Shown in pieces: positions 33,830 to 41,954 of a stretch of 58,416 nucleotides of DNA. The notes under the pieces were generated by a model. That model saw nothing but the letters and a program-made list of their open reading frames with translations. It did not search any database and was not told where the DNA came from. Where the stretch lies: assembly GCF_008386695.1 (NCBI RefSeq), contig NZ_VUOC01000002.1, positions 1,891,597 through 1,950,012 of the forward strand, written 5' to 3'. Numbering within the stretch: position 1 is the first letter of the stretch; each line of letters begins with the position of its first letter. The stretch is from Chitinophaga agrisoli. Its GTDB lineage: Bacteria; Bacteroidota; Bacteroidia; Chitinophagales; Chitinophagaceae. A program made the position numbers and the translations under genes.

Positions 33830-36148
33830 ATGTACACACAACGTTACATCCTTAAACCCTTTTTTATTTTCCTCTTATTATTAATGGGCAGCAAAGATAT
33901 TGCCTATGCCCAGGTGTATTTATTTATAGGCGCTACAGACCCCAGCACGGGTACGGAGATCTTCTCTGTCAGGAATGGTGCAGTGATCGAGCTTTACACG
34001 AGAACCATAAATGGAACAACCGCAAACCCGCTCACAAATGCCAGGCTGTCCTATCCGATTCCGGTAGGGACCGTTTACATTCCAGGATCTACAACAATAA
34101 ACAACGGTACAGTACCGGACGTAAACGGCAAAATGCCTTTTGCCGATATTCAGGGCAATGTGCTGGGATCTGGTACCCTACCTGCTGGTGGGGGGTCCAT
34201 TGATGTTAAATTCAGGGTACAGGTAATTGCCAGCAGCGGCGCCATAGCCATTGGTGGTATAGCTAAGGGCACCCAGGGTATTAATAATGTTATTGACAAC
34301 ATTGCCGGAATTTTGGATGTGACCGGTTCAACTAATCCATTTTATGAGACTAGTACGGCTGATATAGCCCCAACGGCTATGGAGCCTTATACGGATCTCA
34401 GGAAATTCGGGACTGCGACGCTCCCATTGTATAGCGGTATAAATGGCCAGTGTATGGATGCGCTTACCGGAACGCCGCTACCACAGGGCTCCTTATTAAA
34501 AAATGCGTCGGCAATAGCCTACCATGATGCTTCTAAGCGGGTGTATTTTGTGAATGATGCTCCCGGGGATGATCTCGGTTATATTGAGCTCTCGGGTTCC
34601 GGGTATGCAAAAACCTATACCGGTTATAAGCTGGAGCCTAACACCGCAGCTGGCTATAATATCACCAGGATGGCCTTTGCCGCAGACGGATATGGTTACG
34701 CGCTTACAGACAATGGCCAGGATCTTATACGTTTTGACATTAATAGCGCCGTTACTCCTACCATTAGCCAGTTAGGCCCGCTCGTTAACGACCCGTCAAA
34801 CGGCGTCAACGATGTGTTAGCGGAAACCGGCGGGGATATGTTTACTGATTGTAACGCTAATTTATACCTGACTACCGGCACTGCTAAAGTATACAGAATT
34901 AATCCCAATACAAAGATCGCCATATATCTGGGTACCATCCGTAACGTGCCGGACAGCGGTATCAATTCAGCCGCCGCAGACGGCTCAGCGGGGCACGTGT
35001 CCATAGGCGGCAGGTTCCTTCCGGCCACAGGCTTTCCATCTAACAGCAGATTTGAAGCCAACCTTATGACCATGAACGCTGTTCCCATTACTACCAGTGC
35101 TCCTTATGAAACCGGCGGTTTCAGCAGTGCTTCCCTCCCGGTGTATTCTCACTTTCTGCTAACCAGCCACTCTTACAGGAACCTTTCCCACCATGTTGGT
35201 ATTGTATCAGGCGATACAGTTGAATATACCATCACTGTGTACAACCTGGGCAATATTAATGCCGCTGGCGTAAAGCTATATAATCCGATCCCGGATTTTG
35301 CCCATTACCTTCCCAATTCTACCACCATGAGTGGTTACTCCGTGCCAGATGAAAACGGCGCCATGCCCTTTTCTATAGCCGGCGGACATTATGTTAGCTC
35401 AGAGGACGCGCCGGACGGTATTGTGCGGCCAGACGAGCGCGTAGTGCTGATAAAATTCCGGGTAACAACAGATCCCAATCAACCTATCTGTAATAATGCC
35501 CAGCTGGTCCTTCCGGATATAAATGGCAATATCATAAATATGCCGGTCGAATTCACCCCTGACTTCTCATTGGGCATTCAGCAACCCGCCTGCTTTTTTT
35601 CTGCCGGGGCGCTCAGGCTAGCCTTCACAGGTACCCTCAGCAACAGTGAACCGCTGCTGCAATGGTCCGTGGAAAAAGAGAATGACATAGATTATTACGA
35701 AGTGGAATACGCTGCGGAGAATAGCAGTTCTTTTAGCACGGTAGCCAGGGTAAATGCAGGTACGCTTCCGCAAAATGATCACCAACTGATTGACGAATCC
35801 AACACACTCCCCGGTATCAGCAACTATCGCTTAAAAGTAATGCTGAAGAGCGGGGAAATATCTTACTCAAATACCGTACAATTAAACGTTCCGGGAAGCG
35901 TGCAGGTACGGCCCAACCCATTCCTGGAAACCCTGAACCTCCAGGTGCAGCTAAAAACAGCAGCAACGGTACAGGTGCGGTTAATTGACCTGAATGGAAG
36001 AACAGCTTTTGCCACAACAGAAAAGTTGTCAGCAGGCGCCAACTCCCTATCATTGAAAGTACCGGCAGATCTCACCCCGGGAATGTATGTATTGGAACTT
36101 TTATCCGGCAACAAACGCCTGCTGCAGAAAAAAGTGATCAAACAATAG
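33830..36148 (+). CDS. Large secreted protein with paired DUF11-like modules and T9SS sorting domain
   Basis: A 772-residue exported protein (signal peptide through DIAYAQ). A DUF11-like module at about 30-165 (SYPIPVGTVYIPGSTTINNG) is repeated at about 470-590 (YNPIPDFAHYLPNSTTMSG), with conserved PDxNGxMPF in both. Between them, about 195-440, is a beta-propeller-like region with DLGYIELSGSGY, YGYALTDNGQDLIRF and MFTDCNANLYLTTG. After a fibronectin-like stretch (VEKENDIDYYEVEYAAENS), the last 80 residues are a type IX secretion C-terminal sorting domain (VRPNPFLETLNLQVQ, PGMYVLELLSGNKR). It is probably exported across the outer membrane and surface-anchored. It looks adhesin-like; no catalytic motif is seen. 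Confidence 0.88.
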   Translation: MYTQRYILKPFFIFLLLLMGSKDIAYAQVYLFIGATDPSTGTEIFSVRNGAVIELYTRTINGTTANPLTNARLSYPIPVGTVYIPGSTTINNGTVPDVNGKMPFADIQGNVLGSGTLPAGGGSIDVKFRVQVIASSGAIAIGGIAKGTQGINNVIDNIAGILDVTGSTNPFYETSTADIAPTAMEPYTDLRKFGTATLPLYSGINGQCMDALTGTPLPQGSLLKNASAIAYHDASKRVYFVNDAPGDDLGYIELSGSGYAKTYTGYKLEPNTAAGYNITRMAFAADGYGYALTDNGQDLIRFDINSAVTPTISQLGPLVNDPSNGVNDVLAETGGDMFTDCNANLYLTTGTAKVYRINPNTKIAIYLGTIRNVPDSGINSAAADGSAGHVSIGGRFLPATGFPSNSRFEANLMTMNAVPITTSAPYETGGFSSASLPVYSHFLLTSHSYRNLSHHVGIVSGDTVEYTITVYNLGNINAAGVKLYNPIPDFAHYLPNSTTMSGYSVPDENGAMPFSIAGGHYVSSEDAPDGIVRPDERVVLIKFRVTTDPNQPICNNAQLVLPDINGNIINMPVEFTPDFSLGIQQPACFFSAGALRLAFTGTLSNSEPLLQWSVEKENDIDYYEVEYAAENSSSFSTVARVNAGTLPQNDHQLIDESNTLPGISNYRLKVMLKSGEISYSNTVQLNVPGSVQVRPNPFLETLNLQVQLKTAATVQVRLIDLNGRTAFATTEKLSAGANSLSLKVPADLTPGMYVLELLSGNKRLLQKKVIKQ

Positions 36149-36184
36149 TAACTGCATCTAAACGGAATTTACAACACTAAGAAC

Positions 36185-36254
36185 AAGGGCTGACCAAATA
36201 GGTCGGCCCTTTCCTTTGCAACAACAATAAGGGCCAGCCTTCTAGGCCAGCCCC
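36185..36254. terminator. Two hairpins between convergent genes
   Basis: AAGGGCTGACC/GGTCGGCCCTTT (36185-36212) forms a strong stem with an AAATA loop, after the type IX-secreted gene. A second stem with internal bulges lies at 36229-36253 (GGGC..GCCT/AGGC..GCCC) and faces the catalase end. The first is a good candidate terminator for both strands. Confidence 0.65.
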
Positions 36255-36285
36255 CGCAAAAAACACCAAACTTCCAATTTTCACC

Positions 36286-37767
36286 CTACGCGTTCTTCAA
36301 TCCTTCCGCTATACGTTTTCCATAATCCGCGTCACATTGGGTGAACAACTCCACCATCTTCTCCTGTATAAACGGGGTAGCGGCTTTGAGGCCGTCTACC
36401 AGGTTATTAATAAGCTCTGTACGTTCCCACTCCTCAAAAGAGCGGTAGCGCTCCCCTGCCTGTCCAAAATCATTAGTGCGGTCTATACTGCGGCGCATGA
36501 TCCTGGCGGCGGCATATTCCGGCTCATAAGGCACCTCTGTTTCCGGCGCTTCCACTAAACCATTTAAGCTGGATGGCTCATAGTTCACATGCGGATTTGT
36601 CCCCGCCGGTACATCTACCTTATACGTCATTGCGCCATCCCGTTGATTGGTGCCTACATGGTTTTTAGGCGAGTTAATAGGCAGCTGCAGGTAATTAGGG
36701 CCTACCCGGTAACGCTGCGTATCGGAATAAGAGAAGGTACGGCCTATCAGCATCTTGTCATCAGAGAACTCCAGCCCGTCTACCAGCACACCGGGACCAA
36801 ATGCTGACTGCTCTACTTCTGCAAAATAGTTTGCCGGGTTCCTGTTCAGCGTCATCTTACCTACCGGCAGCCAGGGGAATTTATCAGCGGGCCAGATCTT
36901 GGTATCATCCAGCGGATCAAAGTCCAGTTCCGGATGTTCCTCATCGCTCATGATCTGTACCAGCAGCTCCCATTGGGGATAATTACCGGTTGCTATGGCC
37001 TCATACAGATCCTGTGTGGCGTGGTTGATGTTGGTGGCCTGTATGTGATTCGCCTCTGCCTGCGTCAGGTTTTTGATGCCCTGCACCGGCTCCCAATGGT
37101 ATTTAACCAGTACGGCCTGTCCGGCTTTATTCACCCATTTATAGGTATTTACGCCGGAGCCCTGCATCTGGCGGTAATTAGCCGGTATGCCCCAGGGAGA
37201 GAACACCCAGGTGATCATATGCAGTACCTCTGGCGAGTTGCTGAAGAAATCAAAAGCACGGCCGGCATCCTGGCGGTTCGTAATGGGGTCCGGTTTCAGT
37301 GAATGGATAAAATCCGGGAACTTGATCGCATCACGGATAAAGAAGATCTTGAGGTTATTACCCACCAGGTCCCATATACCATCCTCCGTATAAAACTTAA
37401 CCGCAAAACCGCGGGGGTCACGTAACGTCTCCGGCGAGTGGCCGCCATGTATCACCGTAGAGAACCGTACAAACACAGGCGTTTCTTTGCCTTTTTTCTG
37501 GAACAGTTTAGCGCGGGTATAGCTAGCCGCCGGTTCATTCCCTACCGTGCCATAGGCCTCAAACACGCCATGTGCGCCTGCGCCGCGTGCATGCACTACC
37601 CTTTCCGGTACGCGCTCCCGGTCAAAATGCGCGATCTTTTCCAGGAACTGGTAGTTCTCCATTACCGCCGGGCCGCGGTTGCCCAGCGTACGCATATTTT
37701 GGTTATTGGTAACAGGGTGTCCCTGCCTGGTGGTCAGATGCCGCTGTTGATCTTGATTTGCTTCCAT
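36286..37767 (-). CDS. katA: Monofunctional haem catalase
   Basis: A 493-residue catalase that degrades hydrogen peroxide in the cytoplasm. The small-subunit class length is normal. The distal His59 lies in [19 protein letters not shown] and the proximal Tyr in [19 protein letters not shown]. Other family residues include [18 protein letters not shown] and the NADPH-associated [14 protein letters not shown]. The start at 37767 ([14 protein letters not shown]) is preferred because the upstream extension opens only with TTG. A -7 box (TACTTTTG, 37795-37802) lies 28 bases upstream. It is divergent from an ankyrin-repeat gene and likely under OxyR control. Confidence 0.97.
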   Translation of the reverse strand: MEANQDQQRHLTTRQGHPVTNNQNMRTLGNRGPAVMENYQFLEKIAHFDRERVPERVVHARGAGAHGVFEAYGTVGNEPAASYTRAKLFQKKGKETPVFVRFSTVIHGGHSPETLRDPRGFAVKFYTEDGIWDLVGNNLKIFFIRDAIKFPDFIHSLKPDPITNRQDAGRAFDFFSNSPEVLHMITWVFSPWGIPANYRQMQGSGVNTYKWVNKAGQAVLVKYHWEPVQGIKNLTQAEANHIQATNINHATQDLYEAIATGNYPQWELLVQIMSDEEHPELDFDPLDDTKIWPADKFPWLPVGKMTLNRNPANYFAEVEQSAFGPGVLVDGLEFSDDKMLIGRTFSYSDTQRYRVGPNYLQLPINSPKNHVGTNQRDGAMTYKVDVPAGTNPHVNYEPSSLNGLVEAPETEVPYEPEYAAARIMRRSIDRTNDFGQAGERYRSFEEWERTELINNLVDGLKAATPFIQEKMVELFTQCDADYGKRIAEGLKNA

Positions 37768-37794
37768 AAAATTTGCTGAGTTGTTTTCCGGTTT

Positions 37795-37802
37795 CAAAAG
37801 TA
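37795..37802 (-). promoter_or_regulatory. katA -7 box
   Basis: TACTTTTG on the minus strand fits TAnnTTTG exactly and would give a leader of about 20 bases. No convincing -33 box is seen, as expected for a promoter that needs an activator such as OxyR. Confidence 0.5.
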
Positions 37803-37849
37803 GAACAGCAGCGCTTACAGGAGAACGGAATAGGAAAATAAGATCAGGT

Positions 37850-37881
37850 ATAGACGATGCCTATCTATAGGGAAAATCTAT
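37850..37881. promoter_or_regulatory. Candidate OxyR-binding site between katA and ankyrin gene
   Basis: Two perfect ATAG-N7-CTAT dyads lie at 37850-37864 and 37867-37881, two bases apart. The known E. coli OxyR site is ATAG-N7-CTAT-N7-ATAG-N7-CTAT, so the half sites match while the middle gap is five bases shorter. The site is roughly midway between the katA -7 box and the TAATATTG sequence (37929-37936) that could serve the ankyrin gene. Confidence 0.65.
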
Positions 37882-37967
37882 CGCGCATGATATTTTACTA
37901 TAATGTGCTGATGTGTGACCGTGCAGTCTAATATTGCACATTATTTCATCGTCACAATTCTAACACC

Positions 37968-38453
37968 ATGGAAATATTTGAAGCCGCACGCAGTAACAAT
38001 ATAGCCGCCCTCAAAGAGCAGCTGCATCCCTTAAACGTTAATTCCCGCGATGCCCGTGGCTCCACGCCGCTGATCATTGCAGCCTATTACAACAATGCAG
38101 AAGCTGTAAAAGCTTTACTGGACGCCGGCGCTGATCCGGAGCTGCAGGATAGTATGGGTAACACTGCTTTAATGGGCGTTTGTTTTAAAGGCTACCCGGA
38201 AACGGCTAAAGTACTGCTGGAAAATAGGGCCTCTGTTCATACCGCCAATGGTAACGCGGCTACCGCGCTCACTTTTGCGGCCAATTTTGGCAGGAATGAG
38301 CTGATCACTATGCTGCTGGCATACGGCGCCAACCCTTTACAAAAAGACAATTTTGGTAAAAACCCTATTGACTATGCACTGGTGCAGGAAAATGCAGCTG
38401 GTTATGAAATGCTGGTAGCGGCTGCCCGCAACGGAATGCCCAGCGTCCATTAA
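37968..38453 (+). CDS. Ankyrin-repeat protein partner of catalase
   Basis: A 161-residue protein of about four ankyrin repeats: FEAARSNNIAALKEQLHP, GSTPLIIAAYYNNAEAVKAL, NTALMGVCFKGYPETAKVLL and NAATALTFAANFGRNELITML, ending in PIDYALVQENAAG. It has no signal peptide. Small ankyrin proteins next to catalase genes are known from Pseudomonas aeruginosa (AnkB) and Campylobacter, where they support catalase activity or haem loading. Here the gene is divergent from katA and shares a candidate OxyR site with it, so a similar job is likely. It ends at a strong terminator. Confidence 0.92.
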   Translation: MEIFEAARSNNIAALKEQLHPLNVNSRDARGSTPLIIAAYYNNAEAVKALLDAGADPELQDSMGNTALMGVCFKGYPETAKVLLENRASVHTANGNAATALTFAANFGRNELITMLLAYGANPLQKDNFGKNPIDYALVQENAAGYEMLVAAARNGMPSVH

Positions 38454-38459
38454 TAACAT

Positions 38460-38500
38460 AAAAAGACCACCAGCACATTGTTACTCCTGATGGTCTTTTT
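38460..38500. terminator. Strong bidirectional terminator
   Basis: AAAAAGACCA and TGGTCTTTTT with flanking CAG/CTG form a long stem with A and T tracts on both sides, between the ankyrin gene and the convergent DoxX gene. Confidence 0.85.
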
Positions 38501-38524
38501 ACAGTTTCCCCCTTAATATAGCTA

Positions 38525-38986
38525 TCAAAAAGCACCCCGGCTTATAGTGAAATAATACACCCATATTATGTACAATACCTGTTCAGGTATCCTGAACCAA
38601 AGGTATGCAAGCCCGGGCCCTGTATACGTAGCCTTTTCCAGGTTCAGATGCTGGCTGGCTGCATAGATATTAGCCGGTAATATCAGCACAAAAAACACGA
38701 TCAGTATCCAGCCGGCATAAGGTCGCAGCGCAGGCGCCAGCAGCGCTAATCCCAGCAGTATTTCTGCCACACCGGTTATATGCACCCAGGCAGCTTTATA
38801 TGGTATAAACGGCGGTATCATCATTACCATACCTTTGGTGAACAGGAAATGCCCCAGGGCGGTAAAGCACAGCATCAGGCACATGGCCATGTTACCGGCA
38901 AATACCACATTCCAGCTATGCATGGTAAGCCGGGAGATCAGTGAAGAAATGGCAAAAACCGCTACTAATACAATTAAAACTTTCAT
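38525..38986 (-). CDS. DoxX-family membrane protein
   Basis: A 153-residue inner-membrane protein with four helices: VLIVLVAVFAISSLI, NMAMCLMLCFTALGHFLF, HITGVAEILLGLALLAP and WILIVFFVLILPANIYAA. GVAEILLGLALL is typical of DoxX-like proteins. The start is taken as the ATG at 38986. Its function is not known; family members have been linked to quinone or redox stress. It is next to an Crp/Fnr regulator on the same strand. Confidence 0.85.
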   Translation of the reverse strand: MKVLIVLVAVFAISSLISRLTMHSWNVVFAGNMAMCLMLCFTALGHFLFTKGMVMMIPPFIPYKAAWVHITGVAEILLGLALLAPALRPYAGWILIVFFVLILPANIYAASQHLNLEKATYTGPGLAYLWFRIPEQVLYIIWVYYFTISRGAF

Positions 38987-39050
38987 TATTGCGTTGCTTT
39001 GATGCTGGTACAAAATTCAACAATGAAAGGCGCCCGTAAAATGATGTATG

Positions 39051-39629
39051 TTAGTTTTTGGGCGGTTGCCTGCGGATCCGGCTCAGGCTTTCCGGCGCTA
39101 TACCCAGGTAGGATGAGAGGTGTTTTACGGAGATGGTCTGTACCAGGGCGGGATTCTTTTTCATCAGATCGCCATACCGCTCTTCTGCCGTACGCGAAAG
39201 CAGGTCCATTTCCTTACGCAACCTTTTAATGTACTGGTATTCGGCCATCAGGCGGCCTATCTTTTCGCCGTTGTGGTAACGGGCATAGAACTCATTGAGG
39301 AATTTCACCGGAATGCATACTGCTTCCGTATCCTCCAGCAGTTCAATAAAAATATCGCTGGGCTCCCGGGTGATAAGGGAATAATAGGCGGTCACAAAAT
39401 CGCCCTCAAACTGGAAGTCAACAGTAAACTCCTTACCGTCTTTAATAAAATAATTGCGGGTAGCGCCCCTGTTCAGGAAGTAGATATAGTGTTCTACCTG
39501 GCCCTCGCGGATCAGGTACTCGCCTTTTGTATACTGTTTAATGGAAAGTATCTTTGAAAACTCCTCCCATTCTGCCGGCGGCAGGGGTAAAAAGCGGTTC
39601 AAAGCCTGTTGGAGCTGCTGGAATTCCAT
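39051..39629 (-). CDS. Crp/Fnr-family regulator
   Basis: A 192-residue regulator with an N-terminal cyclic-nucleotide-binding fold (IKQYTKGEYLIREGQVEHYIYF, EFTVDFQFEGDFVTAY, IPVKFLNEFYARY) and a C-terminal winged helix (HLSSYLGIAPESLSRIRR). It lacks the N-terminal Cys cluster of FNR, so it is not an iron-sulphur oxygen sensor, and the typical cAMP residues are not clear. It lies 64 bases upstream of the DoxX gene, which it may control. Many Bacteroidota carry several of these small regulators. Confidence 0.93.
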   Translation of the reverse strand: MEFQQLQQALNRFLPLPPAEWEEFSKILSIKQYTKGEYLIREGQVEHYIYFLNRGATRNYFIKDGKEFTVDFQFEGDFVTAYYSLITREPSDIFIELLEDTEAVCIPVKFLNEFYARYHNGEKIGRLMAEYQYIKRLRKEMDLLSRTAEERYGDLMKKNPALVQTISVKHLSSYLGIAPESLSRIRRQPPKN

Positions 39630-39654
39630 TCCTAAAGATAGGGCCCTTTATCAT

Positions 39655-39694
39655 AAAAAGTGCCCCCAAACTGTGTGCACAATCTGGGGGCATT
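39655..39694 (-). terminator. Terminator after the GH5-like gene
   Basis: On the minus strand ATGCCCCCAGA pairs with TGGGGGCACT (39661-39693 region), followed by TTTTT at 39655-39659. It ends the SusC-SusD-GH43-GH5 unit. Confidence 0.78.
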
Positions 39695-39709
39695 TAATTC
39701 ACCAGTCAA

Positions 39710-40828
39710 CTATTTCCCCTGTGTCAGTTGTTTGATCAGGGCTGTTTCTTCGGGTTTATATGGTGTTCCGTCCTTATGGAATATATCATGGAACCAGGTA
39801 GCGGGCTCCCTGCCGTCTTTCATGGGCGTATCCCAGGCGTATTTGGTATTGGTCTTCCCATCTACCAGGCCCCAGTTAATAGCCACGATCTTATGTTCCT
39901 TTAACATAGGCAGTATAGTGCTAAAAGTACTGTTGCGCGTGCGGGCCATGTACTCCGTACAGAACAAAGGCTTGCCGGTTTTCAGCAGGAAAGAATCCAG
40001 CCAGCGCTGGTGCTCCTTTACATCGTGATAGTTATGATAGCTGATCACATCAGAGTTCTCCAGCTGGAACTTGTTCAGGTCTGTGAGGTCCAGTCTCCAT
40101 ACACCGGCGGATAAGGGTTGTGAAGGGTTCACTTCCCTACCCCAGGTGAACACGTTTTTCAGCAAAGGCAGGCTCTTATTGCCGTAATTGGAGTTACCCG
40201 GCTCATTGTACAGGTCCCACAGTACAATACGGTCATCATCCTTAAAACGGGTCAATACATCCTTCACATACTTTTCCAGCATCTCCACCGCGCCGGGGTT
40301 CATGTCCGTGAGCTTACCGGGGTCCTGCACCCAGCCGGAATTATGGATCCCTGTTTTAGGCGCAGGCTGTTCCCCCGCCTTATAAGTATCATTCCAGCAA
40401 TCATCAAAAAATACAAACACCGTCTTGATATGATGGCTGTTGGCAATGGACAGGTATTTATCCATACGGTCCTTAAACCCTTCCGGGTCTGTTTCCCAGG
40501 CCAGGTGGTGCAGGTATACGCGCATTACGCTCATACCTATACCGGCTGCATAACCCAGCTCCCGGTTAATAGTCGCCGTGTCAAAACTGGCGGCCTGCCA
40601 CATTTCCAGCTGGTTAATGGCCGTGCTGGGAATAAAATCTGAGCCGGCCATCCAGGGTAATTTCGCATACCATTCATTGGCCTTTTCTGCGGGCCATACA
40701 TCACGCACCGCAGTCGTTTTTGCAGTGTCTGTGCCAGTGGTGTCAGTCGTCGTGTTCGTGTGGTTACTGTTACAGGCAAACAGCGCCATAGCGCCGCCCA
40801 CCAACAATAAAGACAAGGGTTTGATCAT
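39710..40828 (-). CDS. GH5-like (cellulase-superfamily) glycosidase, lipoprotein
   Basis: A 372-residue lipoprotein (lipobox LFAC, Cys19) followed by a Thr/Asp-rich linker and a TIM-barrel glycosidase. The acid/base is Glu209 in WDLYNEPGN and the nucleophile is probably Glu292 in CTEYMAR, the usual clan A spacing. Other family segments are MSVMRVYLHHLAWETDP and TVFVFFDDCWND. Homologues are often annotated as 1,4-beta-xylanase or cellulase, but the exact specificity is not readable. It is the last gene of the second polysaccharide locus, after the GH43 enzyme, 30 bases apart. Confidence 0.88.
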   Translation of the reverse strand: MIKPLSLLLVGGAMALFACNSNHTNTTTDTTGTDTAKTTAVRDVWPAEKANEWYAKLPWMAGSDFIPSTAINQLEMWQAASFDTATINRELGYAAGIGMSVMRVYLHHLAWETDPEGFKDRMDKYLSIANSHHIKTVFVFFDDCWNDTYKAGEQPAPKTGIHNSGWVQDPGKLTDMNPGAVEMLEKYVKDVLTRFKDDDRIVLWDLYNEPGNSNYGNKSLPLLKNVFTWGREVNPSQPLSAGVWRLDLTDLNKFQLENSDVISYHNYHDVKEHQRWLDSFLLKTGKPLFCTEYMARTRNSTFSTILPMLKEHKIVAINWGLVDGKTNTKYAWDTPMKDGREPATWFHDIFHKDGTPYKPEETALIKQLTQGK

Positions 40829-40858
40829 TCGTTATGCTGTTTTGTGTCATAAAATCAA

Positions 40859-41926
40859 TTATTCTCCGGAAGGCGCCTGTTGCGGTACGCCAATATTCAC
40901 AGGCCTGCCAAAATCAGGCGTACCATCCGCTTTCCAGGCAAAGCGCTGCATCCGCACATTGCGTTTGTTGCCGCAACCCTGCCCCGGCAGGGAATTGGCG
41001 TGATAGATGATCCAGTCTTCCTTTTGATCCAGCGATTTAAAGAAGCCGTTATGCCCCGGTCCAAAAGCGCCGGCGCTTTCATTTTTGGTAAATACCGGCG
41101 TAGCGGATTTCTGCCAGTCTGCGGCATTCATAGGATTACCACCCTCTTTCAGGCTTAGCAGGCCCAGTGCATAATCATCCGTCCAGCAACCGCTGGCGGA
41201 ATAGGTGAGGAACAAACGGCCGGCCGGGTTCTGTAAGGCTTCCGGGCCCTCATTCACCGTAGGCAGCTGCGCATTATGTCCCATCTTCTCCCAATCATAA
41301 GTAGGCGTGGAAAGCATCACCCGGTTCCCGCTAATGGTCCACGCGTTGCTCATCTTCGCTATATATATGTTCTGGCTTATATTGGTATCCCCTTCCCAGC
41401 CAGACCATATCATGTATAACTGACCCTTGTATTCAAACACAGAGCCGTCAATCGCCCATTTATCAGTGGGATCAGCTATTTTGCCTTTAAAGGTCCATTC
41501 GCCCTGCGTAGGGTCCGCGCTGGCGTTTTCTATCACATACATACGATGGTGATCGTTATTGCCATCATCCGCCGCAAAATATACATACCATTTGCCCTGC
41601 ACATAATGGATCTCCGGCGCCCACAGTTCACGGGAGTAAGCGCCACTGGCAGGCGGCGTCCAGATAGTGGTCATGGGCGCGTCTTTTAGGCCGGTCATTT
41701 TAGCCGTACTTACTAACCCTATGCGGTTGCCCAGCGTATTAGTGTAATAATACCGGCCATCTTTAAACACCACCCAGGGATCAGGGCCGCTGGCAAGTAA
41801 CGGATTGGTAAAAGTGGTAGCGTTGCTGCCAGGGCCATTGTTATCCCCATTGGTTACCTGGCTCCTGGAGCATGCCACCGTAATAAACAGCACCAGTATA
41901 TACGAAAATGGATGACTCAACAACAT
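40859..41926 (-). CDS. GH43-family glycosidase, arabinofuranosidase-like, lipoprotein
   Basis: A 355-residue five-bladed beta-propeller glycosidase. The start ATG at 41926 gives a lipoprotein signal (ILVLFITVACS, Cys19). The three catalytic acids are Asp49 (GPDPW), Asp160 (WAIDGSVF) and Glu226 (VNEGPE). The pattern ELWAPEIH, YFAADDGNNDHHRMYV, WSGWEG and YSASGCWTDDYALG resembles exo-arabinofuranosidases of GH43 subfamily 26, which is an inference by memory of family motifs. It lies between susD and the GH5-like gene and probably trims side chains in the same polysaccharide. Confidence 0.9.
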   Translation of the reverse strand: MLLSHPFSYILVLFITVACSRSQVTNGDNNGPGSNATTFTNPLLASGPDPWVVFKDGRYYYTNTLGNRIGLVSTAKMTGLKDAPMTTIWTPPASGAYSRELWAPEIHYVQGKWYVYFAADDGNNDHHRMYVIENASADPTQGEWTFKGKIADPTDKWAIDGSVFEYKGQLYMIWSGWEGDTNISQNIYIAKMSNAWTISGNRVMLSTPTYDWEKMGHNAQLPTVNEGPEALQNPAGRLFLTYSASGCWTDDYALGLLSLKEGGNPMNAADWQKSATPVFTKNESAGAFGPGHNGFFKSLDQKEDWIIYHANSLPGQGCGNKRNVRMQRFAWKADGTPDFGRPVNIGVPQQAPSGE

Positions 41927-41954
41927 GCTTCTAGTGTTTTTATAGGATTCATAA

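Noticed and set aside
37768-37797. An N-terminal extension of catalase
   Set aside because: It would begin at a TTG and includes the katA -7 box region; the ATG at 37767 is better.
37898-37904. CTATAAT resembling a sigma-70 -10 box before the ankyrin gene
   Set aside because: Bacteroidota use TAnnTTTG; TAATATTG at 37929-37936 is the better candidate.
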